DNA of 10,625 bases from Bacillota bacterium (GTDB taxonomy: Bacteria > Bacillota > Clostridia > Acetivibrionales > DSM-2933), in assembly GCA_030705945.1 (NCBI GenBank), contig JAUZPS010000123.1:1-10625 (forward strand), given 5' to 3'. The notes below the pieces were generated by a model. It saw only the letters and a program-made list of their open reading frames with translations, was not told the DNA's origin and searched no databases. This document shows, piece after piece, positions 1-7,500 of the stretch (positions are counted from its first letter, which is position 1; the number at the start of each line of letters is the position of its first letter). The translations under genes were made by a program, and so were the position numbers.

Positions 1-157
1 AATTGTGACTTAAATAAAGAATCAATCCTGCTGCTAATCCAATTAAAAATACTGCCAGTCTAAGGTTACTTATCAGATTTATTGCCTTAGCCTTCTTATA
101 AATTAAATCATTATACTTGCTTTTCCTCTTAAAATAAGCGTCGTAAGCTGTTTTCAC
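1..157 (-). CDS. Probable MutS-family (membrane-anchored type) protein, N-terminal fragment
   Basis: This is an open frame of 52 codons that runs off the left edge of the window, so only the N-terminus is visible. It starts at GTG (155-157). An in-frame TAA lies directly upstream, and a GGTGAT ribosome-binding-like sequence sits about six bases before the start. The visible protein has a basic, coiled-coil-like stretch (residues 1-28, many Lys/Arg/Tyr), then ISNLRLAVFLIG and a hydrophobic segment ending LILYL at about residues 34-49. A short charged N-terminus followed by 'SNLR' and membrane segments resembles the clostridial MutS-related proteins of roughly 600 residues that have N-terminal membrane helices before the MutS ATPase. 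None of the ATPase is in the window, so the family call rests on recalled similarity of the N-terminus only. It lies 68 bases downstream of the DUF2752 gene on the same strand and may share its transcript. Confidence 0.5.
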   Translation of the reverse strand, partial: MKTAYDAYFKRKSKYNDLIYKKAKAINLISNLRLAVFLIGLAAGLILYLSHN

Positions 158-225
158 TTAATTATCACCAACCTGATTCCTTATTAATAAAACTCATTAT
201 ACTGGTTTTAATATATATATTATTC

Positions 226-660
226 CTACATAAAGATAAATTGACTTATGAAACTCAATGCATCAATAATCCCTATACTTATAAGCATAACTGCCTCAAT
301 CTGTATTATTCTTGTATGGAAAGGAATTTTCTCGCAGAAAATCAAAGCCAGCCTGTACGGTATCTGAAGCATACAAAAAACATACAACAAAGTAGTTGCC
401 TTATTCATGCCCCAAGCTGCTTTTAGCTCAAAGCTGCTCATATAAATAAAACTCCTTGTTCCCCCGCAAGCCGGACAGTTATACCCTGTAAAGTCCTTAA
501 AAACACAAGGCACCCGGATTTCGCGCAAACTCTCATGAAACCCGAATGCCACAGCTTTTCCATTTGTTTTTAATATAAACGATACAACAATAGGTAATAA
601 AAATAAAAGCAGCAACAATATATTAAATTTTATATCCTTTTTTCTCGAGTGTGTTATCAT
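226..660 (-). CDS. DUF2752 family small membrane protein
   Basis: A 144-residue predicted inner-membrane protein of unknown function. Residues 13-30 form a very hydrophobic first helix. It is followed by the family signature: a lone Cys52 after Pro51, then TGYNCPACGGTR at residues 58-69 with Cys62 and Cys65. Two further hydrophobic segments lie at about 88-107 and 120-143. The signature and the 'A...N' element at 82-86 match DUF2752, whose usual length is about 100-150 residues. The conserved cysteines suggest metal binding or a redox role, but the family has no established function. The ATG at 658-660 is the first possible start after in-frame stops, although no good ribosome binding site precedes it. 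That fits translational coupling to the zinc-ribbon gene ending 31 bases upstream, and the pair probably forms an operon. The domain call is firm; the function is unknown. Confidence 0.85.
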   Translation of the reverse strand: MITHSRKKDIKFNILLLLLFLLPIVVSFILKTNGKAVAFGFHESLREIRVPCVFKDFTGYNCPACGGTRSFIYMSSFELKAAWGMNKATTLLYVFCMLQIPYRLALIFCEKIPFHTRIIQIEAVMLISIGIIDALSFISQFIFM

Positions 661-691
661 ATATTTTTATTAAAAACGTTAAAAGAATAAA

Positions 692-1165
692 TTAAAAACC
701 ATTATGAGTATTCTGATTCATGTTTTTAATATATCCATTCCAGTCAAAGTTTTTTAGATTCAAAACAATAATTATAAGCATTAATATGCCAAAAAGTATA
801 CCGACAAAACCTGTTATAATACCGGCAAGAGCCATCCCGCTTCCTTTTTCTCTTCCTTCGGATCTCTCAATTCTTTTCCTTGACATAAATCCAAAAACAA
901 CACCAAGAATCCCTGGAATTATTCCAATTCCGTAACAACATGTTAAAACGATTGATGATATTCCAAGAATCAATGAAGCAACTGAAAACCCATTCGTTGC
1001 CATAGGCATCGGGGGATTACCATAATTCCCAGGGTTGCCGTAATTACCATAGTTCCCATTCCCATTGCCTTGATTCTCATTAAAATTACTCAATTGTGTT
1101 CCACAGCTCACACATACAGTATCATAATCCTGATTTGAATAATTACATTTAGGACAGATCTTCAT
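692..1165 (-). CDS. Zinc-ribbon, DUF4190-type two-helix membrane protein
   Basis: A 157-residue protein. It opens with a zinc ribbon (Cys4-X2-Cys7 ... Cys18-X2-Cys21), followed by a low-complexity Asn/Gly/Tyr/Pro linker at residues 30-52 that is built from short YGN/YGNP repeats. A DUF4190-like region follows: a first membrane segment with a GFSVASLILGI start (59-93), a basic loop SRKRIE, and a second membrane segment (about 110-136). The C-terminal tail is rich in Asn and Lys. The start is well supported: ATG at 1163-1165 has an AGGAGG seven bases upstream. Proteins of this design (cytoplasmic zinc ribbon plus two helices) are often encoded next to DUF2752 genes, as here, but neither has a defined biochemical role. 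Its linker repeats are visible in the DNA as tandem copies of a GGTAATTAYGG-like unit at about 1018-1068. It is the first gene of the leftward group. Confidence 0.85.
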   Translation of the reverse strand: MKICPKCNYSNQDYDTVCVSCGTQLSNFNENQGNGNGNYGNYGNPGNYGNPPMPMATNGFSVASLILGISSIVLTCCYGIGIIPGILGVVFGFMSRKRIERSEGREKGSGMALAGIITGFVGILFGILMLIIIVLNLKNFDWNGYIKNMNQNTHNGF

Positions 1166-1201
1166 CAGTCAGCCTCCTGTTTAATTTTTTGACCTTCTAT
1201 T

Positions 1202-1247
1202 TATTTTGCAATAAACATTTTACATTCATTTTCTATATTGCAAAATA
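1202..1247. repeat. 12-bp perfect inverted repeat upstream of the zinc-ribbon gene
   Basis: TATTTTGCAATA (1202-1213) and TATTGCAAAATA (1236-1247) are perfect inverted copies separated by 22 bases. They lie 37-82 bases upstream of the start of the leftward zinc-ribbon gene, where its promoter or operator should be. On the minus strand the repeat includes TTGCAA followed 15 bases later by TAAAAT, which is a poor promoter spacing. It could be a repressor site or an mRNA stem. The local base composition is very AT-rich, so chance is not excluded. Confidence 0.35.
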
Positions 1248-1590
1248 TATACCTTGTTTCTTAAGTTGCGAAGAGTTCAGCTTTTATAGTAAAATCTTTT
1301 TCACAACTTATATAATAACCAATTTACAATTGTAAAACAAAATATATTAAAAGTTCAATTAAAATTTTATATTAAATTTGCCAATTTTACAATATAACAC
1401 TTTGAAATTTAGCAATAATTAATAATATTATTTCTTTTTCATTCCTTAATATGAATATATTTAATCTTGATATTTCAGTTTTTTTTTGATAAATTTTAAT
1501 TAATATATTACTGTATAATAGTAGTTATGACAATTACGCGTTATTTAAATTATTATTTTCCTATTTTGGGCAATTTGTTTTACAATCCAA

Positions 1591-1712
1591 TTTAATAAGG
1601 CAGTATCAAAAAAACTTAGCAACTGGTCGTTTCAAAAACTTGATATAATGGGTTTTCGTCATCTAAACTTGAACAAGGAATTTTTTGAAACTCCCTAATA
1701 AACTGCATTAAT
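1591..1712. mobile_element. Possible insertion-sequence terminus or MITE-like relic
   Basis: GTTTCAAAAA (1629-1638) has a perfect inverted copy, TTTTTGAAAC (1682-1691). An outer, less exact pair GGCAGT (1599-1604) / ACTGC (1702-1706) sits within similar TTAAT-rich flanks. Between the arms is TTGATATAATGGG, a good -10-like element. The arrangement, and a segment that is less AT-rich than its surroundings, resembles the end and promoter region of an IS of the IS1182 type, or a short non-autonomous copy. No transposase remnant is visible and no target duplication could be assigned, so this is a weak call. Confidence 0.25.
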
Positions 1713-1890
1713 TAATACAGGAATTAATATATTATATATAGTCTTTATATGTTTTATACTTATTTCACACGAAGAAAACAGACATATCATAGGACATCAT
1801 TAATCTACAGTTTTATGAAAGATTAATTTTGATATTGATTTAGAGTAACAGTTTTTTATCAGTTAACATTATGAAAAGGGGTCGATATCT

Positions 1891-3087
1891 ATGAGCAAAT
1901 TTCCTCTTAAGAGAACAATATTTACTTCATCACCTATTATTGTTTCCTTGCTTCTTTCCTCATGCGGATCTAATGTTCAGACCAACTATGAAAAAGCAGG
2001 GTCAAAAGCGCCAAGTTCACTTTCATCAAGCTCACAATCAAACAATCCCACTCAGACCAATATACCAGTAAGCACCCCTACAAACGCTTCAAACAAAAAA
2101 ACAATAAAAGCTAAAGGTATGTACTTAACCGCTACTTCCGCCGGCGCCAGATTAAAACATTATATAGATCTTGCAAACACTACTGAAATAAACTCTTATG
2201 TAATTGATTATAAGGATGATGACGGCTATGTATGCGTTAACTCATCAGTGCCTGCGGCAAAGGAAGTAAAAGCTATCGATGTCAGATATGATCCTGAAAA
2301 AGTAACAAAAGAGCTTCACGCCAATAATATTTATGCTATAGCAAGAATTGTCTGCTTTAAGGATCCATTCTTTTCAAAGGGAAAACCCGCAATTGCTATA
2401 AAAAACAAAAACGGGGGACTATATATCCATAACGGCATGACCTGGGTTAACGCCTATACTAAAGAGGCCTGGCAGTATAATATAGACCTTGCAAAAGAAG
2501 CTCTTTCAAAAGGTTTTGATGAGGTTCAGTTTGATTATGTTCGTTTTCCCGATGGAAAGAAAAGTGATATGGTATTTGACTCTACAAACAATAAAAAGAT
2601 GTATGAAACTATAGATGACTTTTTATCTGAAGCAAGAAAGCAAATGCCTTCTGCTGTTCTTTCTGCCGATGTTTTTGCAATAATATGCGAAAGCCCTGGA
2701 GACAATGAAGGAATAGGACAATATCTTGAGTATGTTGGAAAAGACGTTGATTATATTAGTCCGATGGCTTATCCTTCTCACTATGCTTTAGGCCAGATTA
2801 TTAACAATATCCCTTTTAAAAAGCCGGACTTGGATCCATACGGCGTAATCAAAAATACTCTTTTAAAGGCTAAAGCACGGCTTTCAAAAGTAGATGGTCA
2901 TGTTCCCATGCTCAGGACATATATTCAGGACTTCGACGCTACATGGATAGGTCAAGGTAACTGGCAGCATTATGGCGATGACCAGGTAAGACAAGAAATA
3001 CAGGCTGTTAATGATGCAGGTTATGATGAATGGTTCCTGTGGGATCCAATGAATACTTATCACGAAGGCGCTTTAAAGAAAGAATAG
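1891..3087 (+). CDS. Surface lipoprotein with DUF4015 glycoside-hydrolase-like domain
   Basis: A 398-residue protein. Residues 1-25 form a lipoprotein signal peptide: basic start, hydrophobic core and lipobox LSSC with Cys25 as the expected lipidated residue. The mature protein is therefore probably anchored to the outer face of the membrane. Residues 26-72 are a Ser/Thr/Asn/Pro-rich linker. From KAKGMYLTA (residue 73) to the end is a DUF4015 domain, a putative glycoside hydrolase of TIM-barrel type. Its hallmark FDEVQFDYVRFP lies at 209-220, with PMAYPSHY (291-298) and WFLWDPMNTY (381-390) as late-barrel motifs. The acidic residues in FDEVQFDY are the likely functional centre. Carbohydrate substrate and activity are unknown; a cell-wall or polysaccharide role is inference. 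An AAGGGG ribosome binding site lies nine bases before the ATG. The gene stands alone and ends at a hairpin shared with the convergent CDF gene. Confidence 0.88.
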   Translation: MSKFPLKRTIFTSSPIIVSLLLSSCGSNVQTNYEKAGSKAPSSLSSSSQSNNPTQTNIPVSTPTNASNKKTIKAKGMYLTATSAGARLKHYIDLANTTEINSYVIDYKDDDGYVCVNSSVPAAKEVKAIDVRYDPEKVTKELHANNIYAIARIVCFKDPFFSKGKPAIAIKNKNGGLYIHNGMTWVNAYTKEAWQYNIDLAKEALSKGFDEVQFDYVRFPDGKKSDMVFDSTNNKKMYETIDDFLSEARKQMPSAVLSADVFAIICESPGDNEGIGQYLEYVGKDVDYISPMAYPSHYALGQIINNIPFKKPDLDPYGVIKNTLLKAKARLSKVDGHVPMLRTYIQDFDATWIGQGNWQHYGDDQVRQEIQAVNDAGYDEWFLWDPMNTYHEGALKKE

Positions 3088-3125
3088 AGCAATTAAAATT
3101 AAAAGAAAAGTTCCAATCACTAAAG

Positions 3126-3172
3126 CAAACAGGTATCCTGCTTATATGGCGGATACCTGTTTGTTAATTTAA
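3126..3172 (+). terminator. Terminator hairpin between convergent genes
   Basis: CAAACAGGTATCC (3126-3138) pairs perfectly with GGATACCTGTTTG (3151-3163), giving a 13-bp stem with a 12-base loop. It starts 39 bases after the lipoprotein stop codon, and on the plus strand it is followed by the T-rich TTAATTT. It also lies 17 bases beyond the stop of the leftward CDF gene. A hairpin at such a junction commonly stops transcription from both sides, but the U tract is better on the plus strand. Confidence 0.75.
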
Positions 3173-3179
3173 AATATCA

Positions 3180-4046
3180 TTATACTCCCGGTTCAATATG
3201 GATACTTACATTTGTATTTTTTAAAGCCTCTTCCAGATCCTTCTCAATCCTTTCGCTTAAAGCATGGGAATCTTCTACTGAAAGATTTTTGTTTACAGTC
3301 ATATGAAAATCTATGTATTTGATACTGCCAGATTTACGCGTTCTCAATTCATGAAAATCAATTATTTGACCATTATATGAATTAATAACATTTTTAATCT
3401 TATCTTCTTCAGAATCTGACAGCTTAGTATCTAATAATGGACAATACGCATTCCAAATAAGGGACCAGGCTTCCTTAACAATAAGCAAAGCTACAAGTAT
3501 AGCGACTATAGGGTCAAATATCTCTATTCCGGTAATTTTTATAAGCAGCATTCCAACGCCAACACCGGCAGATGTATAAACATCAGTTTTAAGGTGTAAC
3601 GCGTCTGCTTCTAAAGCTACGGAATCTATTTCTTTAGCGACTTTAAACAGTTTTCTGGAAATAAAAAAGTTAACTGCTGAAGAAATAAACATTACAATTA
3701 AGGCAATATTAGTTTCTCCGATATGTTCTGGACGGATTATTTTTTTCACTGCTTCCGTAATAATTAGAATCGCTGCTATCAGGATTAAAATGCCTTCTAT
3801 TACGCCTGAGACATTTTCTACCTTGCCATGACCATAGGGATGATCTTTATCAGCCGGCTTAGAAGAAATCTTTACTGCAATAAACGCGATAATTGCAGCA
3901 ATCAAATCCATCCCAGAATGAATCGCCTCTGAAACAATACTAACCGAGCCGCTCAATAAACCTGCGATAATTTTTATAATTATCAAAAATGAATTTGAAA
4001 TAACTGATAAAATTGCAACACTCGATTTATTATTTGTTAACCCCAT
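3180..4046 (-). CDS. Cation diffusion facilitator (CDF) divalent-metal efflux transporter
   Basis: A 288-residue CDF protein of normal family length, with six predicted membrane helices in the first ~200 residues and a cytoplasmic C-terminal dimer domain after that. The transport-site motifs are intact: HSGMD in TM2 (His43, Asp47) and HLKTD in TM5 (His151, Asp155). DHPYGHGK.E between TM2 and TM3 (residues 68-77) is the family's intracellular metal-site signature. The His/Asp-His/Asp pattern is typical of Zn/Cd/Co exporters rather than Mn-type members with DxxxD in both helices, but the metal cannot be read with certainty. Histidines near 'FHELR' and 'IHIEP' in the tail resemble metal-sensing sites. 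The protein would export the metal by proton antiport. The start is supported by AAAGGA eight bases upstream of the ATG. A structured, terminated RNA lies upstream (4162-4436), suggesting attenuation control. Confidence 0.92.
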   Translation of the reverse strand: MGLTNNKSSVAILSVISNSFLIIIKIIAGLLSGSVSIVSEAIHSGMDLIAAIIAFIAVKISSKPADKDHPYGHGKVENVSGVIEGILILIAAILIITEAVKKIIRPEHIGETNIALIVMFISSAVNFFISRKLFKVAKEIDSVALEADALHLKTDVYTSAGVGVGMLLIKITGIEIFDPIVAILVALLIVKEAWSLIWNAYCPLLDTKLSDSEEDKIKNVINSYNGQIIDFHELRTRKSGSIKYIDFHMTVNKNLSVEDSHALSERIEKDLEEALKNTNVSIHIEPGV

Positions 4047-4077
4047 GACTTCAATCCTTTCTTACTCGCTAATATTC

Positions 4078-4106
4078 ATTACAGAACTTTCATTGTATTC
4101 GAGCAA
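4078..4106 (-). promoter_or_regulatory. Possible promoter immediately upstream of the CDF gene
   Basis: On the minus strand, TTGCTC (4106-4101) is followed after 17 bases by TGTAAT (4083-4078). The -10 matches consensus at five of six positions, but the -35 is poor. It would start a transcript about 20 bases before the CDF start codon. If real, the upstream structured RNA would be a separate transcript and not a leader of the CDF gene. Confidence 0.3.
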
Positions 4107-4161
4107 ATGAAACGCCCTAATACTAAAATTTTTGTGACGCCATTAATATCTACATGACACT

Positions 4162-4209
4162 AAAAAACCTGTGAAACTATAAGTTAAAACTACACTATAG
4201 TCCCACAGG
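4162..4209 (-). terminator. Intrinsic terminator with U6 tract, upstream of the CDF gene
   Basis: Read on the minus strand, CCTGTGGGACTATA (4209-4196) pairs with TATAGTTTCACAGG (4181-4168). All 14 positions pair, two as G-U, across a 14-base loop that can itself fold. Six U residues follow at once (4167-4162). This is a textbook factor-independent terminator, and it lies 115 bases before the CDF start codon. Its 5' arm overlaps by four bases a competing hairpin, CAGGTAA/TTACCTG (4206-4223), which is the arrangement of a terminator/anti-terminator switch. Confidence 0.75.
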
Positions 4210-4320
4210 TAATATTTTACCTGCTGCCGGAACTCCGGCCCGGCGCCATACAGATAATCAATGATATTAAGCTTATATAAGCATATATCAGTATCCGATG
4301 CATCGCCTACTCTATCTACT

Positions 4321-4419
4321 ATAAAAAGCACTATTAATCTTACATTTGACGGAGCAAAATAACGAACGCTTTAACGTTATTTTGTGATAGGCAAATGTAA
4401 AAGATTAATTGCTTTTTAT
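4321..4419. repeat. Long imperfect inverted repeat with nested hairpin
   Basis: The outer arms pair in three blocks. ATAAAAAGCA (4321-4330) pairs with TGCTTTTTAT (4410-4419). ATTAATCTT (4333-4341) pairs with AAGATTAAT (4401-4409). ACATTTG (4342-4348) pairs with CAAATGT (4392-4398). Two small two-base bulges separate the blocks. Inside, CAAAATAACG (4355-4364) pairs with CGTTATTTTG (4375-4384) around a ten-base loop, leaving an asymmetric internal loop. About 36 paired positions make chance very unlikely. It forms the 5' portion of the candidate RNA, but it could also act as the 3' end of the upstream sensor gene. Confidence 0.8.
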
Positions 4420-4442
4420 ATACTATTAATTTATGCTAATTA

Positions 4443-4472
4443 ATTCTATTATAGGCATACAACAATTGTCAA
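4443..4472 (-). promoter_or_regulatory. Sigma-70-type promoter for the structured RNA / CDF leader
   Basis: On the minus strand a perfect -35, TTGACA (4472-4467), is followed after 18 bases by TAGAAT (4448-4443), five of six matches to consensus. An overlapping TATAAT lies five bases nearer but is too close to the -35. Transcription would begin near 4436, just before the long stem. An ACAATTGT palindrome overlaps the -35 and could be an operator. Confidence 0.6.
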
Positions 4473-4539
4473 CAGTTTGTAATCAAATTTTTTTTCGTTA
4501 TCAATCCCGCTTTTTATGAGTTCCTCGAAACCCGCTATT

Positions 4540-7500
4540 TCACAGTACTTTCTGCAGCATAACGGCTTTTATAGCCTCATTTTCAGGCACAGGCCTTCCT
4601 ATAAAGTATCCCTGTATGACATTGCAGTTGTTCTTAATTAAATGATTAAGTTGTTCTCTTGTTTCAACCCCTTCAGCAATTACCCCCAGCCCCATTTTAT
4701 GAGCTATATGAACTATAGAGCCTGTTATATCGGAATTACTGCCTATGTCATCCACAAACGCCTTATCGATTTTTAATGTATTTATCGGAAGCACCTTTAA
4801 ATAACTTAAGGAAGAAAATCCTTTTCCAAAATCGTCAAGCGATATGTTTATTCCGTTATCCTTAAGCATTTGCAGTTTTAAAAGATTTTCATCAATTGAC
4901 TGTATCAGAACTGATTCGGTAAGTTCAATTTCTAAGAACCGGGGATCTAGACCAGTCTCGCTTAATATGCTCAATACGTTTTCAGGAAAACTTTCCCGCA
5001 TTAATTGAATCATTGATATATTAACTGAAATTTTTAAGTGATTCAAACCTTCATTATGCAAATATTTGTTAAACTCGCATGCTCTCCTTAAAACCCAGTC
5101 GCCTATAGGCACAATAAGCCCGGTTTCTTCCGCAAGTTCAATAAACTTTTCCGGCATAACCAGTCCATCCTCCAGGCTGTTCCAACGGATTAAGGCTTCA
5201 AAGCCATAAATCCTGTCCGAATTTGCTTCATATTGCGGTTGATAATACAACTCAAACTCATCATTATCCAACGCCGTTCTTAATCTGCTTGCTATCTTTA
5301 CCTTCTCCATGACTTCGTCATTAAGGGATTTCTCAAAAGGTTTATAATTGCGTTTACCGACTTTCTTTGCATGATTCATTGCGGTATCGGCGTCTTTGAG
5401 CAGTTCGTTGAAATCTGTCGAATCATTTGGAAAAACACTGATTCCCATGCTAGCTGTTATATAAAAGGTCTTGCCCTGAATGTTGAAAGTCTTGGAAAAC
5501 GCGCTCATAATATTATCACAATAGTCTTTAATAGAAGATATTGAATCCATCCTGGTAACCAAAATTGTGAACTCATCTCCCCCGGATCTCGATACCACAC
5601 ACCATTCATCAACCAGGTCAGTTAGTATATTACTGATTTCTATAAGCAATATATCACCAAAATAATGTCCATATGAATCATTAAGAAGTTTAAAATTATC
5701 TATATCGATGAGAATCAAAGCTCCCGAGCCACCTGTTCTTATTCGTTCTTCAATGGCGCGTTCAGCTCGTTCCTTCAGAATAAGCCTGTTTGGAAGGCCC
5801 GTCAGCAGGTCATAATATGCCAGCTTTTTAATCATCTGCTCATGCATCTTTCTGTCATTTATATTTGTTATTGAGCCCGCCATTCTTATGACTTTTCCGC
5901 TCTTGTCCCTTACAGCCTTACCTTTAACCAATAGCCAGATATATCCTTCAGATTTAGATTTAATTCTATATTCATAGGATAAGTTCGGAGTAATTCCATT
6001 GATATGATTTCTATTAACTTCCTCTACCAATTCGAAATCATCTGGGTGGTACAGATCCTTCAGATCCCAAAGTGAACTTCCAATTTCTTCTTTATTGTAT
6101 CCTATTATTTCATAAAATTTGTCTGAATAAAAAATCTTATCTTCTGCGGCGTTCCAGTCCCAGATTGCGTCATTGGCGCCTTCTAAAGACAGATAATATC
6201 GTTGCTCGCTTGCTAAAAGCTTGTTTTTTATATCATTTAATTCGTTATACTTGTTTCTTAATTCTTCCTGTGAAAGCTCCAATTCACTAAGAACTCTTGT
6301 AAGTTCCTCATGACTCTCTATTATATTCCTTTCCGATTCAATCCTTTCAGTGATGTCCATACCAATTAAATTTATAACAAATAATAGTGATTTATTTTTA
6401 TAGTCATCCTTCATGTTCGCATTCCACACAATATGTAATAATTCCCCATCCTTACGCTTCAAGGACAAGTCAAAATTTTCAGAAGAATCTGTACTTCTGA
6501 GCGCTTCTCGGATTTTAATAAACTTTTCCTTATCTTCCTCAACCAACATATCGATAAAACTCTTGTTAATTACTTCCTGTTGGTTGTATTGTGTCTTGAT
6601 TTCAGCATATTTATTAAACGAAACTATAGTTCCGTCGTATTTAACTGCAATTGAAATAATATTTGCTATGTCAATTATATGTTTTGATGCTTCTTCTTCA
6701 TATACAAGCCTTCTTTTCAAATATTCGCTGTAAAAGCCTGCAATAATTGAAATAAGCAAAAACAGCAATATTACTCCATTTATAACATAAACCACCTTAT
6801 GGACTTTTTCCGTTGCTTGCTCTTTTGAGGCAGTTACAGCAATCGACCAATCAGTGCCATATATAGGGGCATACCCCATATATCGGGTCATACCGTTAAC
6901 TGTATATTCTCCAGATCCAGTCAAACCCTTTTTCATATTTTCTTCCAATACTGCAAGGGACTTTAAAGACGGCTCATTTTTTGCTCTCTCTATATTATTA
7001 GCCATGTTAAAAACCAACTGCTTGTCTTCATTTGCTATAATAATACCGTACTTATTAATTATATATGCATTGCTGTCATCACCGAGCTTTATTTCTTTTA
7101 CGATATCTGTTAACAAATCCGCTTTGTATGTAGTATGAAGCGCTCCAAAAATATTACCTTCATCATCTTTAATGGGTACTGCAAACGCTATAACCAAACT
7201 ACCATCCGCTCTGCTTATAATGGGTTCTGAAATATTGCTTACTCCATTAATCGCTTTTTGGAAATACTCTCTGTCCTCAATATGAAAACGCTTTCCATCT
7301 GTTGTTATGGCCTCTCCCTTTAGATCAGAAATTCCATACCTGAGTGGCTTGCTTAAACTCGCCTGTCTTTTAATCTCGTTTAGTTTTTCTTCAATTGGCG
7401 CATTCGGGTTACTTATAGAAGTTTGAATTGATATTGCTTGGAGTAAGTCAAGCCTGTTCTTAAGCTCTACCTCAATAGTTTTTCCACCCTGTTCGGACAA

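Larger units (their letters stand above)
1190..1890. other. 700-base AT-rich intergenic region between divergent genes
   Basis: No convincing gene is visible on either strand. The longest ATG-initiated frame I found (22 codons from about 1526, plus strand) has no ribosome binding site. The region holds the inverted repeat at 1202-1247, a 14-base palindrome TTTACAATTGTAAA at 1323-1336, and the possible insertion-sequence relic at about 1591-1712. It must also carry the promoters of the leftward zinc-ribbon gene and the rightward lipoprotein gene, but I could not pick a clear sigma-70 site for either. The 5' end of the lipoprotein mRNA leader is therefore undefined. Confidence 0.6.
4162..4436 (-). 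ncRNA. Candidate structured leader or small RNA ahead of the CDF gene
   Basis: The element is bounded by a promoter-like site (4443-4472) and a U6 terminator, giving an RNA of about 275 bases. From its 5' end it can form four structures. First is a long imperfect stem (4321-4419) with an inner hairpin. Second is a helix TGATAT/ATATCA with flanking GATA/TATC around the palindrome GCTTATATAAGC (4253-4295). Third is a GC-rich hairpin GCCGG-AACT-CCGGC (4226-4239). Fourth are the overlapping hairpins at 4206-4223 and 4168-4209. Such a leader before a metal exporter suggests a riboswitch or attenuator. I checked by eye for TPP, cobalamin, SAM, lysine, M-box, c-di-GMP-I and T-box hallmarks and saw none, and I could not match it to the NiCo or Mn classes. 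A free-standing small RNA is the main alternative. A GTG-initiated 62-codon frame across it has no good ribosome binding site. Confidence 0.5.

Noticed and set aside
1018..1068. Short tandem repeats that might suggest a CRISPR array or regulatory repeats
   Set aside because: They are in-frame codons for the Tyr-Gly-Asn-Pro linker of the zinc-ribbon protein, with no spacers.
1526..1594. A 22-codon frame on the plus strand after a TATAAT-like box
   Set aside because: No ribosome binding site, no matching -35 at an acceptable distance, and no recognisable sequence.
4143..4331. A GTG-initiated 62-codon frame on the minus strand upstream of the CDF gene
   Set aside because: It has no good ribosome binding site, starts inside the arm of a long stem, ends beyond an intrinsic terminator, and resembles no protein. 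The region is better explained as structured RNA.
4163..4436. Assignment of the leader RNA to a c-di-GMP riboswitch because of the neighbouring c-di-GMP gene
   Set aside because: The conserved GEMM core sequences are not visible and the RNA points toward the CDF gene, not the sensor.
6413..6733. A 106-codon plus-strand frame opposite the sensor gene, with similar shorter ones at 6072 and 6854
   Set aside because: These are reverse-strand shadows of PAS and Cache coding sequence, with no homology or ribosome binding sites.
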